Positions 10,671 to 20,970 of a stretch of 64,000 nt of DNA are shown in pieces (within the stretch, counting starts at the first letter, position 1; each line of letters starts with the position of its first letter). Under the pieces are notes generated by a model that saw nothing but the letters and a program-made list of their open reading frames with translations, was not told the DNA's origin and made no database searches. The stretch spans positions 434,001 through 498,000 of the forward strand of contig CP012817.1 in NCBI GenBank assembly GCA_001936135.1. The letters are read 5' to 3'. The stretch comes from Saccharomycopsis fibuligera x Saccharomycopsis cf. fibuligera (Eukaryota > Ascomycota > Saccharomycetes > Ascoideales > Saccharomycopsidaceae). Both the position numbers and the translations under genes were made by a program.

Positions 10671-12828
10671 ATGCCACGAGATCCATTGATTGCTATTGTT
10701 GGAAAGCCTTCCAGCGGAAAATCCACCACGTATGTTCATGCCAGTGGGCTATAGGGTGCTTCTTTTCTAACCTTCAAATTCATTGATTCGGTACCAGCAT
10801 TATAGTAATATGCTTATTATAATGGTGATAAATCTTCTGAACAACGAACTAACATAATTTTGTAGGCTTAACAGTATGTTCCTTTTCAGCCAAGATAAAC
10901 TAAATATTTTATAACATAATTGAAATTACGGCAATTATGTTGAAGTATGATTGCCTATTCACCTTTTCGGAGCTAAGCGCTAAAGTACCAGATTTACTAA
11001 CATTAACCCATCTATCCAGGTTTAACTGATGCTGGGGCTAAAGTTGGATCGTTTCCATTCACTACAATTGAACCGAATAAAGCAACAGGTATGTAACTTC
11101 CTATTTTTGTTTTAATACTTTTTGAACATTTGACGAGGCGGTGAATATTGGAAATGATGGCGACACACAGAAAAGTTAGTATCTTCTTTTGATAATCAAT
11201 GGCTCTATTGGTTAAGATTTTAATTTTGAGTCACTTTTCAAAAATGCTTCTACAGAAAATTAAGGTTGTGATAGAGTGCCAAAGAAGATGAGAGACGTGT
11301 AAGATGAAGACCATCAAGACAATAATATTTTTACCTGTAATGCAAAATTTTGAGCATGGGAAAGAGCAATCAGATAATTGCCAACTTTTCAGGATTATTA
11401 GAATATTAAGTCATCACATCACAACATAGATAGTTTATAAGCTCAATAAAATAAGAAGAAAAAAAAAGAGTATTGTATAGAATTGCCAAATTGAGAGTAT
11501 CTTAGCATGTTTCGTGAACTAATATTTGAAGATTATTTTCAACTTCCTGCATTCTGAAATATTTCTAGGCATAGCATAATTCACCAAAAACAAGAAGTAA
11601 AAGTGCTTCATAGACTATAGGGTATCAGTCAAATCTTTTCATTGGAGTATTATATGTCAAAGAGCTAATTTTAAAGTCTACTGGGCTTCAAGGAAAGAAT
11701 TTTTTGTACTAACATTTCCTAGGTTACCTTCAAGTGCCATGCGCTTGTTCCAGATTCAACAAAGAAAGTCAATGTAAACCAAACTACGGTACTTGTAAAA
11801 ATGGTACTAGATTTGTCCCTATCATGCTACTTGACGTTGCTGGTCTTGTTCCTGGAGCCCATGAGGGCCGTGGTTTAGGCAATAAGTTCCTTTTTGACTT
11901 GTCTACTGCGGATGCATTAATCCATGTTGTTGATGTTAGTGGTACTACAGATTCTGAAGGTAAAGCTACAAGAGGTTACGATCCATTGAATGACATTGAG
12001 TGGCTTCAAGATGAAATTAGAAGATGGGTGCAAGGTAATTTGACCAAGAATTGGGGGTCATTGGTAAGAAGACATACGTCAACAAAGTCTACAACGGTAG
12101 AAACTTTGCAGAGGCAGTTCAGTGGTTACGGTGCCAATTTGAGTTTAGTGCAAAAGGCATTGGATAGATTGCCTAGTAATTTGCCACCATTGGAAAAATG
12201 GGACAATGATACAATAACTATGGTTGTGAAAGCATTCATGGCGGTGAAGTTTCCTACTGTGCTTAGTTTAAATAAGATTGACCACCCAGATGCTGACAAA
12301 AATGTCAGTAAGATTGTTCTCAAGTATCCAGAGACTAAAGCGATTTTGACATCAGCAATTACTGAAATTTTCTTGAGAAAATTGGCAAAGCAAGGTTTTA
12401 TCAAGTATGAAGAAGGTACGGAATTCGTTGACACTGCAGAAGATTTACCCGAAGATAGTTCTCTTAAACCATTGGATGAGAAACTTCGGGAAAGAGTTGA
12501 AAAGATTAGAGACTTGGTTTTATTTAGATTCGGATCTACTGGGGTAGTACAAGTGTTGCAAGCGGCTGCTGAAGTTTTAGATTTGGTGCCGGTATATCCA
12601 GTCAGAAATATCAATACTTTTAGTGGTAGTTCTGGTAATTATGTGTTTAGAGATTGCGTGTTGGTGAAACGTGGCACCCAGGTGGGTAAAGTCGCTAGAC
12701 AAATCATGGGAGATGTGACGATTGCTGCTATTGAAGGGGTGGGTGGGATCAAAGTTAGTGAAGAAGATGTGGTAGATACTAATAAGAATGATATTTTAGC
12801 CTTCAGATTGGTACCTACAGGGAACTAG
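10671..12828 (+). CDS. Obg/YchF-related GTPase, YGR210C type, four exons
   Basis: I assemble four exons: 10671-10729, 10866-10873, 11020-11088 and 11723-12828, giving 413 codons against 411 for yeast YGR210C. Introns 1-3 are 136, 146 and 634 nt. All start GTATGT and end AG, with branch sites ACTAAC (10848-10853), TACTAAC (10995-11001) and TACTAAC (11707-11713). Exon 2 is only 8 nt and encodes parts of Thr-Leu-Asn-Ser, so a simple open-frame search finds only exon 4. The protein has a P-loop GKPSSGKST at 11-19, DVAGLVPGA from about 83, an NKID guanine-specificity motif near 229 and a C-terminal TGS-like segment. Related proteins bind ribosomes or translation factors; the exact role of this branch is not established. 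Confidence 0.92.
10866..10873 (+). other. 8-nt microexon of the YGR210C-like gene
   Basis: The exon GCTTAACA lies between TTTGTAG and GTATGT. Joined to the flanking exons it completes the conserved STTLNSLTD run directly after the P-loop, and the reading frame and family sequence fail without it. Confidence 0.88.
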
Positions 12829-13792
12829 GAGAACATTTCATATAGTAACAATAAACTAATAATACAGCTTACAATTAGTGCTGATAGCTACTGTTGTAGT
12901 AAGCATCTAGTTATTGTGCTTCTGATTATTCACCGATAAGGAATGAAAAACAACCGGGGGCTGCTTGAGCTATTTGCGATTAAACAGGCAATAGCGCTAT
13001 TATATTATAACGAGAGGCGTACAGGGATCTGTGGATAGGCGGCTCCTGGGATGATGAATAATGGATAATGTAAATCGTAGGACAAAATCCCGAAAAAAGT
13101 TAACGTATCATCATTGACTCACTGAAGATAGCAAGCTTGTCCTGACTAAAAGTCACGGTAGAAGCGAGGATCACTTAGGCAGAAGCCCAACAAATTCTTC
13201 TCAAAGCATGCGTTCGGTTTGGCGTATTCAAAATTGACTTGAGTAGCATAGCCAAGGCTGTGATGGTTTAAGACGTGATTCTGATGTTCCGTAATTTCAT
13301 TGGGCAGCCGAGGTGAAATTTTTGGGTTTTGTTATTTGCGGTATTAAATAGCAAAATAGGATCCAGAGACACGGGTCCAGAGACACGGATCCAGAGGCAC
13401 CACGGACACTCAGAATTTACAGTCTTGTTATGGATGCTGTCCTAGCAAAGGCAATTAAGCAGTGGCCAAGTATTGGCATTAACATCCACAGCCAGCGTAG
13501 ATGATTGAACTGTCCATAGAGAGATCATATGACAAAGTTGATCGTTACGCTGCCTGTTGCTGTTGTTGTCGTCGTCGTTGTCGTCGTTGCCCTCATGTTA
13601 CCGCGAGGATTACTCATTTTCGATTGAGCCAAGACACATGATCGGGCAAATTTTTCATCTGCAGCTGAGTATAATATAAATACTAAGTCGACGGCCTCGA
13701 GCTCCTTCTGTCAATCTTGATGGCCGGAAATAATCATCATTCTATACTGTCACCACTCTCCAATCCCCCAATTCCCCAATAGCCAAAGTACA
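12829..13792. promoter_or_regulatory. Long promoter of the phosphoglycerate dehydrogenase gene
   Basis: 964 bp without a gene. It contains a Gcn4-type site TGACTCA at 13115-13121, three tandem 14-bp units at 13359-13400, a GTT/GTC trinucleotide-like run at about 13556-13592, and a TATA-like ATATAAAT about 120 bp before the ATG. The Gcn4 site fits an amino-acid biosynthetic gene but lies about 670 bp from the start codon. Confidence 0.5.
13359..13400 (+). repeat. 14-bp tandem repeat, three copies
   Basis: The units are GGATCCAGAGACAC, GGGTCCAGAGACAC and GGATCCAGAGGCAC, back to back, about 400 bp upstream of the phosphoglycerate dehydrogenase start. Confidence 0.9.
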
Positions 13793-15220
13793 ATGTCTTC
13801 TCCACAACCAATCGGCCAGGGCGTCCAAAATTTATCCCTTGATAGCAACGGAAACGAGAATGCCGTTAGCACTTCCCCATCCCAGAATTACCTCAACCTC
13901 AGTGGTAGTTATGGTCGCAATCTTGCCAACCCTGCTGCTTCTGCTAAACCAGTCAAGCCATTGAAGCCATTCATTAAAGGTGACATCAAAATCTTGTTGC
14001 TTGAAAATGTTAACAAAACTGCTATTGATATCCTTACTAAGCAAGGTTACCAAGTTGAGTTTCACAAGACCTCATTACCCGAGGATGAGCTCATAAAGAA
14101 GATCGAAGACGTGCACGCCATCGGAATCAGATCCAAGACTAAACTTACTGAAAATGTTCTTAAACATGCCAAAAACTTAGTTACTATTGGCTGTTTCTGT
14201 ATCGGTACTAACCAAGTTGATTTGGAATACGCTGCCAAGATTGGTGTTGCTGTTTTCAACTCTCCATTCTCTAACTCCAGATCGGTGGCTGAATTGGTAA
14301 TTGGTGAAATTATCTCATTGGCTAGACAATTGGGTGACAGATCCATTGAAATGCACACCGGTACTTGGAATAAAGTTAGCTCCAAGTGTTGGGAAATTAG
14401 AGGCAAAACCTTAGGGATTATTGGTTATGGCCACATTGGTTCTCAGTTGTCCGTTATGGCTGAATCGATGGGTATGAATGTTCTTTATTATGACGTGGTT
14501 ACTATTATGGCCCTTGGTAACTCTAAGCAAGTTGAAACTTTGGATGAGTTGTTACGTAACTCTGATTTCGTTACTTGCCACGTCCCAGCCACTCAAGATA
14601 CTAATAACATGTTGAGTGCTCCACAATTTGCCATCATGAAAGATGGTGCTTACGTTATCAATGCTTCTAGAGGTACAGTGGTGGATATTCCTGCATTGAT
14701 CAAAGCTATGAAAGCTGGTAAAATTGGCGGTGCTGCATTGGACGTGTATCCCCACGAACCACCAAAGAACGGTGCTGGACTCTTCAGCAATAACTTGAAC
14801 CCATGGGTCAGTGAATTAGCTTCATTGCGTAACATCATATTGACACCGCACATTGGTGGATCTACTGAAGAAGCTCAATCAGCTATTGGTGTGGAAGTCA
14901 GTACCGCTTTAACTAAATACATCAATGAAGGTACCTCGGTTGGTGCAGTGAACTTCCCAGAAGTCTCATTGAGAAGTTTGGATTTGGATCAAGAAAATTA
15001 TGTTAGAGTGTTGTATATTCATCAAAATGTTCCAGGTGTTTTGAAAACCGTTAACAATATCTTATCTAGTCATAACATTGAAAAACAATATTCTGACTCC
15101 AGATCTGGTATTGCTTACTTGATGGCTGATATCTCAGATGTCAATGAAGCTAAGATCGAGTCCTTGTACAAAGAGTTGAGCAATACACCATACAAGATCC
15201 TTATTCGTTTGCTTTATTGA
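13793..15220 (+). CDS. SER33: D-3-phosphoglycerate dehydrogenase (serine biosynthesis)
   Basis: A 475-residue protein, the length of yeast Ser3/Ser33. It oxidises 3-phosphoglycerate to 3-phosphohydroxypyruvate with NAD, the first step of serine synthesis, in the cytosol. About 60 disordered residues lead into the catalytic domain. The NAD-binding loop GYGHIG is at 211-216, followed by the catalytic Arg in NASRGTVVD, the Glu in PHEPP and the His in LTPHIGGST. A C-terminal ACT domain (about 400-475), which senses serine in this family, is complete. I found no in-frame CTG codon, as expected for a highly expressed CTG-clade gene. A distant Gcn4 site upstream suggests amino-acid control. SER3 and SER33 cannot be told apart here, so the symbol stands for the family. 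Confidence 0.93.
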   Translation: MSSPQPIGQGVQNLSLDSNGNENAVSTSPSQNYLNLSGSYGRNLANPAASAKPVKPLKPFIKGDIKILLLENVNKTAIDILTKQGYQVEFHKTSLPEDELIKKIEDVHAIGIRSKTKLTENVLKHAKNLVTIGCFCIGTNQVDLEYAAKIGVAVFNSPFSNSRSVAELVIGEIISLARQLGDRSIEMHTGTWNKVSSKCWEIRGKTLGIIGYGHIGSQLSVMAESMGMNVLYYDVVTIMALGNSKQVETLDELLRNSDFVTCHVPATQDTNNMLSAPQFAIMKDGAYVINASRGTVVDIPALIKAMKAGKIGGAALDVYPHEPPKNGAGLFSNNLNPWVSELASLRNIILTPHIGGSTEEAQSAIGVEVSTALTKYINEGTSVGAVNFPEVSLRSLDLDQENYVRVLYIHQNVPGVLKTVNNILSSHNIEKQYSDSRSGIAYLMADISDVNEAKIESLYKELSNTPYKILIRLLY

Positions 15221-16024
15221 ACATTTTGTGCTCTTTCCGACGCCTTTGCACTTATGCACTTTTTCTTCTTTCTTACTTCAACGTGTTTTGTATCGAAACA
15301 GCTTATTATAAAACCACTAAAAAAGAAAAAAAGAAAAAACTCACAAAACATAAAAAAAATCAAAATATTATTATAAAAACACTCAAATAGCTTTGCACAA
15401 TTTTCTAATTCGTTCACTTTTTAATTTTATTTTACAGTTCTCTTATTTCATTGGTCTAGTCCGTTTTTTTTTTTTTTTTTTTTTTTTTACTTTGTTTACT
15501 TGTGTAATTATCTTTAGTTCAACCCAAAGGAGTTCATGTTTCTACTCTATATAGCACAGTGTCTAATAATATATGTGTTTTTTAGACGTTTTTAACTGTT
15601 GTTGCAACTAGCGTTTTTGGTACTATCGTAATAGGCTTTTCGCTTCATTGCGGACAAACAGCTTTACCCTAGACCAACCGCATACATAAAGAGTATACCA
15701 AAATAATGTAGACATGCTCCACGAGCCGCACTCTGCCTGAACAAGAGTTTGTCGGTTTATACCCACCAAAGAACTAAATATTTAATAAATTGGATGGATT
15801 ACCATGTCTATATATAGAGGATCCATGGTCTCGATAGGCAAACTGCGTTGTGTGTACTAAATATGTGCTCTTAACCATGTCACATGATTAATGGTCGAAA
15901 AAAATGGCTAAAAACTGCACAGAAAAATATCAAGTCGAATTTTCAGTCTCCGAGGACCAAGAGAAAGGAAAGCATCCGGGACAACCAATCATTGTACTCC
16001 AACAAATCACTCCCACATCCCACG
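15221..16024. other. Intergenic region SER33 - DLD2, with TATA box
   Basis: AT-rich, with a T run at about 15466-15488. A TATA box TATATATA at 15809-15816 probably drives the DLD2-type gene. An in-frame ATG at 15884 lies only about 70 bp from this TATA, which makes it doubtful as the main start. Confidence 0.5.
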
Positions 16025-17656
16025 ATGAAGCTGGTTCTTAGATCGCGTGCCTTGTTGGCTGCTTCCAAGAGATCTTCTCGTCTTACTTTGGGCTTCTCTC
16101 TTGCCAAAACTACTCCATCTTTGAGTTCTGCTCTTTACAAACAGCAACCACAGCACCGCTGCTACGCAGCGAAAACCAAAAAACCCGTGGCTCTCACCGC
16201 TGAGTCATACACAAGCGTTGTCAGAAACGAGAACTTTAAGCAACTTGAACCAGAAGATTTGGAGTTTTTCAAAGCCGTGCTCAATAATGACAATAATGCT
16301 ATCATTCAAAGTAAAGAAGATTTGGACTTCTACAATGAGGATTACATGAGAAAATACAAAGGCCAGTCCAAACTTGTACTTAAGCCGAAGACTACTGAAC
16401 AAGTTTCACAAATTATAAAGTACTGTAACGAGAAAAAACTTGCTGTTGTACCACAGGGTGGTAACACTGGTCTTGTTGGCGGGTCTGTGCCTATTTTTGA
16501 TGAGATTGTGCTTTCCTTAAGCGGGTTAAATAAGATCAGATCATTTGATAAAGTCAGTGGTATTTTCAAAGCTGATGCGGGGATCATCTTGGAAAATGCT
16601 GACAACTATCTTGCTGAACACGGATACATTTTCCCGCTTGATTTGGGAGCTAAAGGTTCATGTCATGTTGGTGGTACCATTGCCACTAATGCCGGTGGGT
16701 TGAGATTGCTCCGTTATGGATCATTGCATGGTACAGTGCTTGGACTTGAAGTGGTGTTGGCAGATGGTACTATTGTTGACTCTTTGCATTCTTTGAGAAA
16801 AGATAATACTGGCTATGATTTGAAGCAACTTTTCATTGGTTCTGAAGGTACCTTGGGGGTGATTACTGGGTTTTCGATTTTGTGTCCACCTCGTCCTAAA
16901 TCGCAAAACATTGCCTTTTTGGGTGTGGAATCTTATGAAGCAGTGCAAAAGGCTTTTATTGAAGCTAAGAGCAGCTTATCTGAAATCTTGTCTGCTTTTG
17001 AATTTATGGATCACAAATCCCAGGAGTTGGTTAAATTGCATAATAAAGTCGATCATCCATTGGAAGAGCCATATCCATTTTATGTGTTGATTGAGACTTC
17101 TGGTTCCAATAAAGACCATGATGATGCCAAGTTGGAAAAATTCTTGGAAGATGCAATGGAAAAAGAAATTGTTGCTGATGGTATTGTTGCCCAGGATAAC
17201 ACCCAGTTGATGAACTTGTGGACCTGGAGAGAACATATTCCTGAAGCTTCTCAAGCTAATGGTGGTGTTTACAAATACGATGTTTCTTTACCTTTGGAGG
17301 TGCTCTACGATCTTATTCCTGCCGTTGAAGCTAAATTGCAAGAAGCTAACTTGATTGGTGAAACTGATGAATACCCGGTGATTGCTCCTATTGGATATGG
17401 GCACGTTGGTGACGGTAATTTGCACTTGAATGTCGCTGTGAGAAGATACAGCAAGGAAGTTGAAAAGGCAATTGAGCCATTCGTATACGAATGGATTCAA
17501 TCCAAAAACGGGTCTATTTCTGCTGAGCATGGGCTTGGCTTTCAAAAGAAGAACTACATTGGCTATAGCAAGAGTGAGAACGAAATCAAGTTGATCAAAC
17601 AGCTCAAGCAACACTACGACCCTAACGGCATTCTTAATCCTTACAAGTATGTGTAG
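16025..17656 (+). CDS. DLD2: Mitochondrial D-2-hydroxyacid (D-lactate / D-2-hydroxyglutarate) dehydrogenase, Dld2/Dld3 type
   Basis: From the ATG at 16025 the protein has 543 residues, near the 530 of yeast Dld2. Its first 50 residues ([20 protein letters not shown] onward, ending near RCYA) are a classic mitochondrial presequence. The frame is open to an upstream ATG at 15884, which would add 47 basic, low-complexity residues; I prefer 16025 because the presequence begins there and the TATA box is too near the upstream ATG. The FAD-binding PCMH domain shows [14 protein letters not shown] and [12 protein letters not shown]. The C-terminal domain has [11 protein letters not shown] and SAEHGLG, which hold metal/substrate histidines. 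Family members oxidise D-lactate or D-2-hydroxyglutarate and pass electrons to cytochrome c or pyruvate. DLD2 versus DLD3 cannot be decided. Confidence 0.88.
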   Translation: MKLVLRSRALLAASKRSSRLTLGFSLAKTTPSLSSALYKQQPQHRCYAAKTKKPVALTAESYTSVVRNENFKQLEPEDLEFFKAVLNNDNNAIIQSKEDLDFYNEDYMRKYKGQSKLVLKPKTTEQVSQIIKYCNEKKLAVVPQGGNTGLVGGSVPIFDEIVLSLSGLNKIRSFDKVSGIFKADAGIILENADNYLAEHGYIFPLDLGAKGSCHVGGTIATNAGGLRLLRYGSLHGTVLGLEVVLADGTIVDSLHSLRKDNTGYDLKQLFIGSEGTLGVITGFSILCPPRPKSQNIAFLGVESYEAVQKAFIEAKSSLSEILSAFEFMDHKSQELVKLHNKVDHPLEEPYPFYVLIETSGSNKDHDDAKLEKFLEDAMEKEIVADGIVAQDNTQLMNLWTWREHIPEASQANGGVYKYDVSLPLEVLYDLIPAVEAKLQEANLIGETDEYPVIAPIGYGHVGDGNLHLNVAVRRYSKEVEKAIEPFVYEWIQSKNGSISAEHGLGFQKKNYIGYSKSENEIKLIKQLKQHYDPNGILNPYKYV

Positions 17657-18194
17657 GCAAAAACAGCTTTGGAAGATATCCAAGCTTGTGACTGGTTGAG
17701 CCAGCGCAAAACTTGTGAAGCTTGTTCGAAGAATAGCAAGCAAGTATATATACATATATATATATAGATAGATAGATAGACCAGCATAGGGAGGCAAACA
17801 CTGACAGGGGTGCAACAATGTAGTGCCAAATGAATATTCCCTGAATGCCACCCAATATAACTACTCTGTTTGTATGGCTTCTTAATTACTGAAAGATACG
17901 ATTGGCTGGTAAATGGTGCACGTGCCATATAGTTAAAGGTTCCGGAGAGTCCTGTTTTTTACTTCTTATTTTTTCTGTATTTCTTTTTCTTGACTTCTTT
18001 CCTTTCTTTCCACGCTTCAAATCACTGCGCCCTAACTGACTGATTGAGATTGGCTGAACCGCACTGACAGCGATTAAGTGGTCCTGCTGGCTAAGACAAG
18101 TTCCCATATATTCTGATATATTATATAAATATACTCACTCACCTACGTTTCTATATTTTCCTATCCCTACCCGCTTATCATCACTACACGCAAC
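17657..18194. promoter_or_regulatory. Intergenic region DLD2 - IZH3
   Basis: Contains a TA/GATA microsatellite at about 17744-17779, a CACGTG at 17919-17924 and a TATA-like ATATTATATAAATATA before 18135. It presumably holds the IZH3 promoter; no gene is seen. Confidence 0.5.
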
Positions 18195-20120
18195 ATGTCC
18201 TTTCAGCAAGCTGCAACCACCGCTACTACTACCACCACCACGAAAGCGAATGCACTCAGCGCTTCTGAAGCTGTGAAGATAAACAACATAACCATCGGCA
18301 ATGATACTGACAGTGGCAATGAAATTGTGGATACTAATAGTAATTGCAGTGGTAACAACGACAACAGCGGTAATAGCAGCAACCTAGCCACATCGTCGTC
18401 ATTAGCACCGCCATCCACAACTGTTAAGCGTAGAAGAAGAGGCAGCAGTGTGTCTGTGCTACAGAACTTAAAGAATGGAGACGTCGCTTTGCTTGAAGAA
18501 GACTTGCTTAGTACTATTGACAACTTCTTAGAAAAACTTGAGCAGAAACTTGATACTTTTGAGCACTATTTTGTGTCAAGAAGATCTAGTGCTGGCAGCA
18601 GTAACAATAACCACGTTAAGACAAATCAAAAATCAGCAACGTCAGCACCAACGAGCCAGGTCCTTGCCGATGCGGTTGCTGATGCTGATGCTGTTGCCGC
18701 TAGCAAGAAGCAACTTAACGAAGATGATTTGCATAGGTTTTACGAGTCCCTTAAGCTTATGAAGAAGTCACTTCTTGAGTCAACTTCTTCTAAGCTTGAA
18801 ACAATTAATAATTTTTTCAACGAAAACTATACCACCTTGTTTCATTCATTGTCCTCATCATTGTTCCAAGCTTCACCTCCACCAGACTTGGCCGTCAAGA
18901 GCTCAGTGCACGAGCAAATTCTAACCGGTTTAGAGTACCTCGAACACAAGCTTAACCGTTTGGATCAGCTCATTGGCAATTTCCAACCAAAATTCAACAT
19001 TGATTATCTCAACTATTATAACTACGACTTGGCTGTTGAAACTGGCTTGAGACAATACTTGCACTATTATCAATTGCCATTCTTGTGGAGAGAAAATAGA
19101 TTCATCATTAATGGTTACCGTTTTTACAATCAGCGCACTACGTTACTCAAAAGTATATTTTCATTTCCTTTTCATAATGAGACATCTAATATTTGGTCCC
19201 ATTTTCTTGGCTTTTTCTTGGTTTTATTTCTTTCTATTCGCCATTTCCCATCCAGTGAGGCATACAACAAGGCAACCTCTTCGGTAGATCATGTTTTCGT
19301 TTACATTTTCCTTGCTGCTGCTTTGAACTGTTTGCTTTCCTCAACATTTTGGCACACATTCACTGGTACAGCAGATATGCCTTTCAGAAATCGTTGTGTA
19401 TGTGTTGACTACACTGGCATCACTGTTTTGATCAGTGCTTCTATTATCAGTGTTGAATATGCTGCTTTATATTACTATGTCAAAGCTCAAATTTTTTTTG
19501 TTTGTTTGACGTGCACTTTAGCTTGTCTTGGTTTTTACTTGAACTGGTCCCCACATTTTGATAGACCAGAAAGTAGACCATTACGGATTTGCTTCTTTGT
19601 ACTTTTAGCAGCTTCTGGGGCAACCTGTTTTGTGTTTTTAGGTTTTTACAAAGGCTTTGTCCACAGTTTTAAATATTTTTCCCCATTACTTGTTTCATTT
19701 GCCTCTTATGCTACTGGTGTCATTTTCTACAGTTTGTTGATCCCAGAAAGATGGAGATCCGACGTGGTGTTAGACGAATGCTTACCAGATACTAATTGTT
19801 TATATCAAACAATCAATGAAGAAATGAGAATGGCGAAAGTGTTGTCACCAGAAACTTCCATGGACGAGAAAGATAAAATTATAGATGAAGATTGCCATTG
19901 CGAGAACTTGATTGATAAGAAGTTTTTGGAAAAACATTTCCTTAGTGAACCAAACAAGACGGAGAAAAATGGCACCTTTTGGTCGTTGTGGTGGGTTGAT
20001 TATGTTTTTGCGTCACATACGCTATGGCATATCTTTGTGCTTTTTGGGATTTTGGGACACTATTACGCCATATTAGATATGTACTCCAAGATTGAAATTA
20101 ATAAGCCATTGGTTGTTTGA
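18195..20120 (+). CDS. IZH3: PAQR / hemolysin-III-like seven-helix membrane protein, Izh3 type
   Basis: A 641-residue protein. The first 300 residues are soluble: a Thr/Asn/Ser/Ala-rich start, an RRRRG basic patch near 80, then a predicted helical region with several EKLEQKLDTFEH-like heptads. The C-terminal half has seven hydrophobic segments starting with FPFHNETSNIWSHFLGFFLV (HNETSNIWSH from about 327), the PAQR hallmark, then LSSTFWHTFTG and, near the end, ASHTLWHIFVLFGILGHYY, which supply the conserved His residues of a zinc-site hydrolase-like core. Of the four yeast Izh proteins only Izh3 has such a long N-terminus (543 residues in total). The family affects zinc and sterol homeostasis in yeast; the ligand is not settled. 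Confidence 0.88.
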   Translation: MSFQQAATTATTTTTTKANALSASEAVKINNITIGNDTDSGNEIVDTNSNCSGNNDNSGNSSNLATSSSLAPPSTTVKRRRRGSSVSVLQNLKNGDVALLEEDLLSTIDNFLEKLEQKLDTFEHYFVSRRSSAGSSNNNHVKTNQKSATSAPTSQVLADAVADADAVAASKKQLNEDDLHRFYESLKLMKKSLLESTSSKLETINNFFNENYTTLFHSLSSSLFQASPPPDLAVKSSVHEQILTGLEYLEHKLNRLDQLIGNFQPKFNIDYLNYYNYDLAVETGLRQYLHYYQLPFLWRENRFIINGYRFYNQRTTLLKSIFSFPFHNETSNIWSHFLGFFLVLFLSIRHFPSSEAYNKATSSVDHVFVYIFLAAALNCLLSSTFWHTFTGTADMPFRNRCVCVDYTGITVLISASIISVEYAALYYYVKAQIFFVCLTCTLACLGFYLNWSPHFDRPESRPLRICFFVLLAASGATCFVFLGFYKGFVHSFKYFSPLLVSFASYATGVIFYSLLIPERWRSDVVLDECLPDTNCLYQTINEEMRMAKVLSPETSMDEKDKIIDEDCHCENLIDKKFLEKHFLSEPNKTEKNGTFWSLWWVDYVFASHTLWHIFVLFGILGHYYAILDMYSKIEINKPLVV

Positions 20121-20970
20121 ATATTTGAATATAAAAGTTCAAGATTCATATTATCCCCGAATTTGCAGGTCTTATATCCAATTCACACTCAAAAGTTAAA
20201 ATTTTAAATTTAATTCAGGTTTTGAAATCCAGAGAGATTTTTAACGATAAACGCTTGTTTTATGATGCTTTGACTATATAACGTTTTATAGTTATTGTCA
20301 CTGCTTGTTTTTCTTTGTGTATATAGCTGTTCACTTATTTTACATTTGCATCATTTTCGGTTTGCACCACATCATTATCGCATATTGTGCTATCTTTTTG
20401 TTCTAATCTCTCTAAGTTTGTTATTATTTATTGCTTCTGCTTATAAACTATTAGTTTCTTTTCTTTTGCGTGTTTTGTCTTTTACTCTTTTATTTTTTGT
20501 TTTGTTTCGGTGTTACATACAATTGCTTACATTTTTAGTTATTAATATTCAAATAGCCTGCTAATTTGTTCTACTTGGCATGTTTTCTATCTTGGTTCAG
20601 TTTGTGCTCTAATATACATTTGCTTTTTTTTTTTTTTTTTTGTTTTGTTTTGTTTTGTTTTGTTTCGTTTTGTGTTAAACCTGTAGGCAAACTTACTCAA
20701 GGCCTATATTATTTTTCCATTGATAATAAACACAGATTGCGTTCTGATCTAAAAATTGAATTCTCAGCCTCAATTTCTAGACAAGTTTTGAGTAAGCGCC
20801 TCTATGAACTTTTTTATAGTGAACATAGTTATGTTGAAGCTTAGGAACATTTGCTACTTTACAACAGCGACACCAATGACTCAGAATAATTGTTACATTC
20901 TTTACGTATGTCATAATGCTACACAAAGCAGCAAAAAAATTAATAAATACTAGTAAACTACTTTACAAAA
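20121..20970. other. Convergent 3' region IZH3 / ESF2
   Basis: T-rich sequence with a T18 run near 20624 followed by TGTTT pentamers at about 20640-20665. Two open frames of about 90 codons here are T-rich artefacts with no family features. This is terminator territory for both convergent genes. Confidence 0.5.

Noticed and set aside
20295-20844. Two consecutive ~90-codon ORFs after IZH3
   Set aside because: Made of T-rich sequence (Leu/Phe/Ser) in a terminator zone; no homology features.
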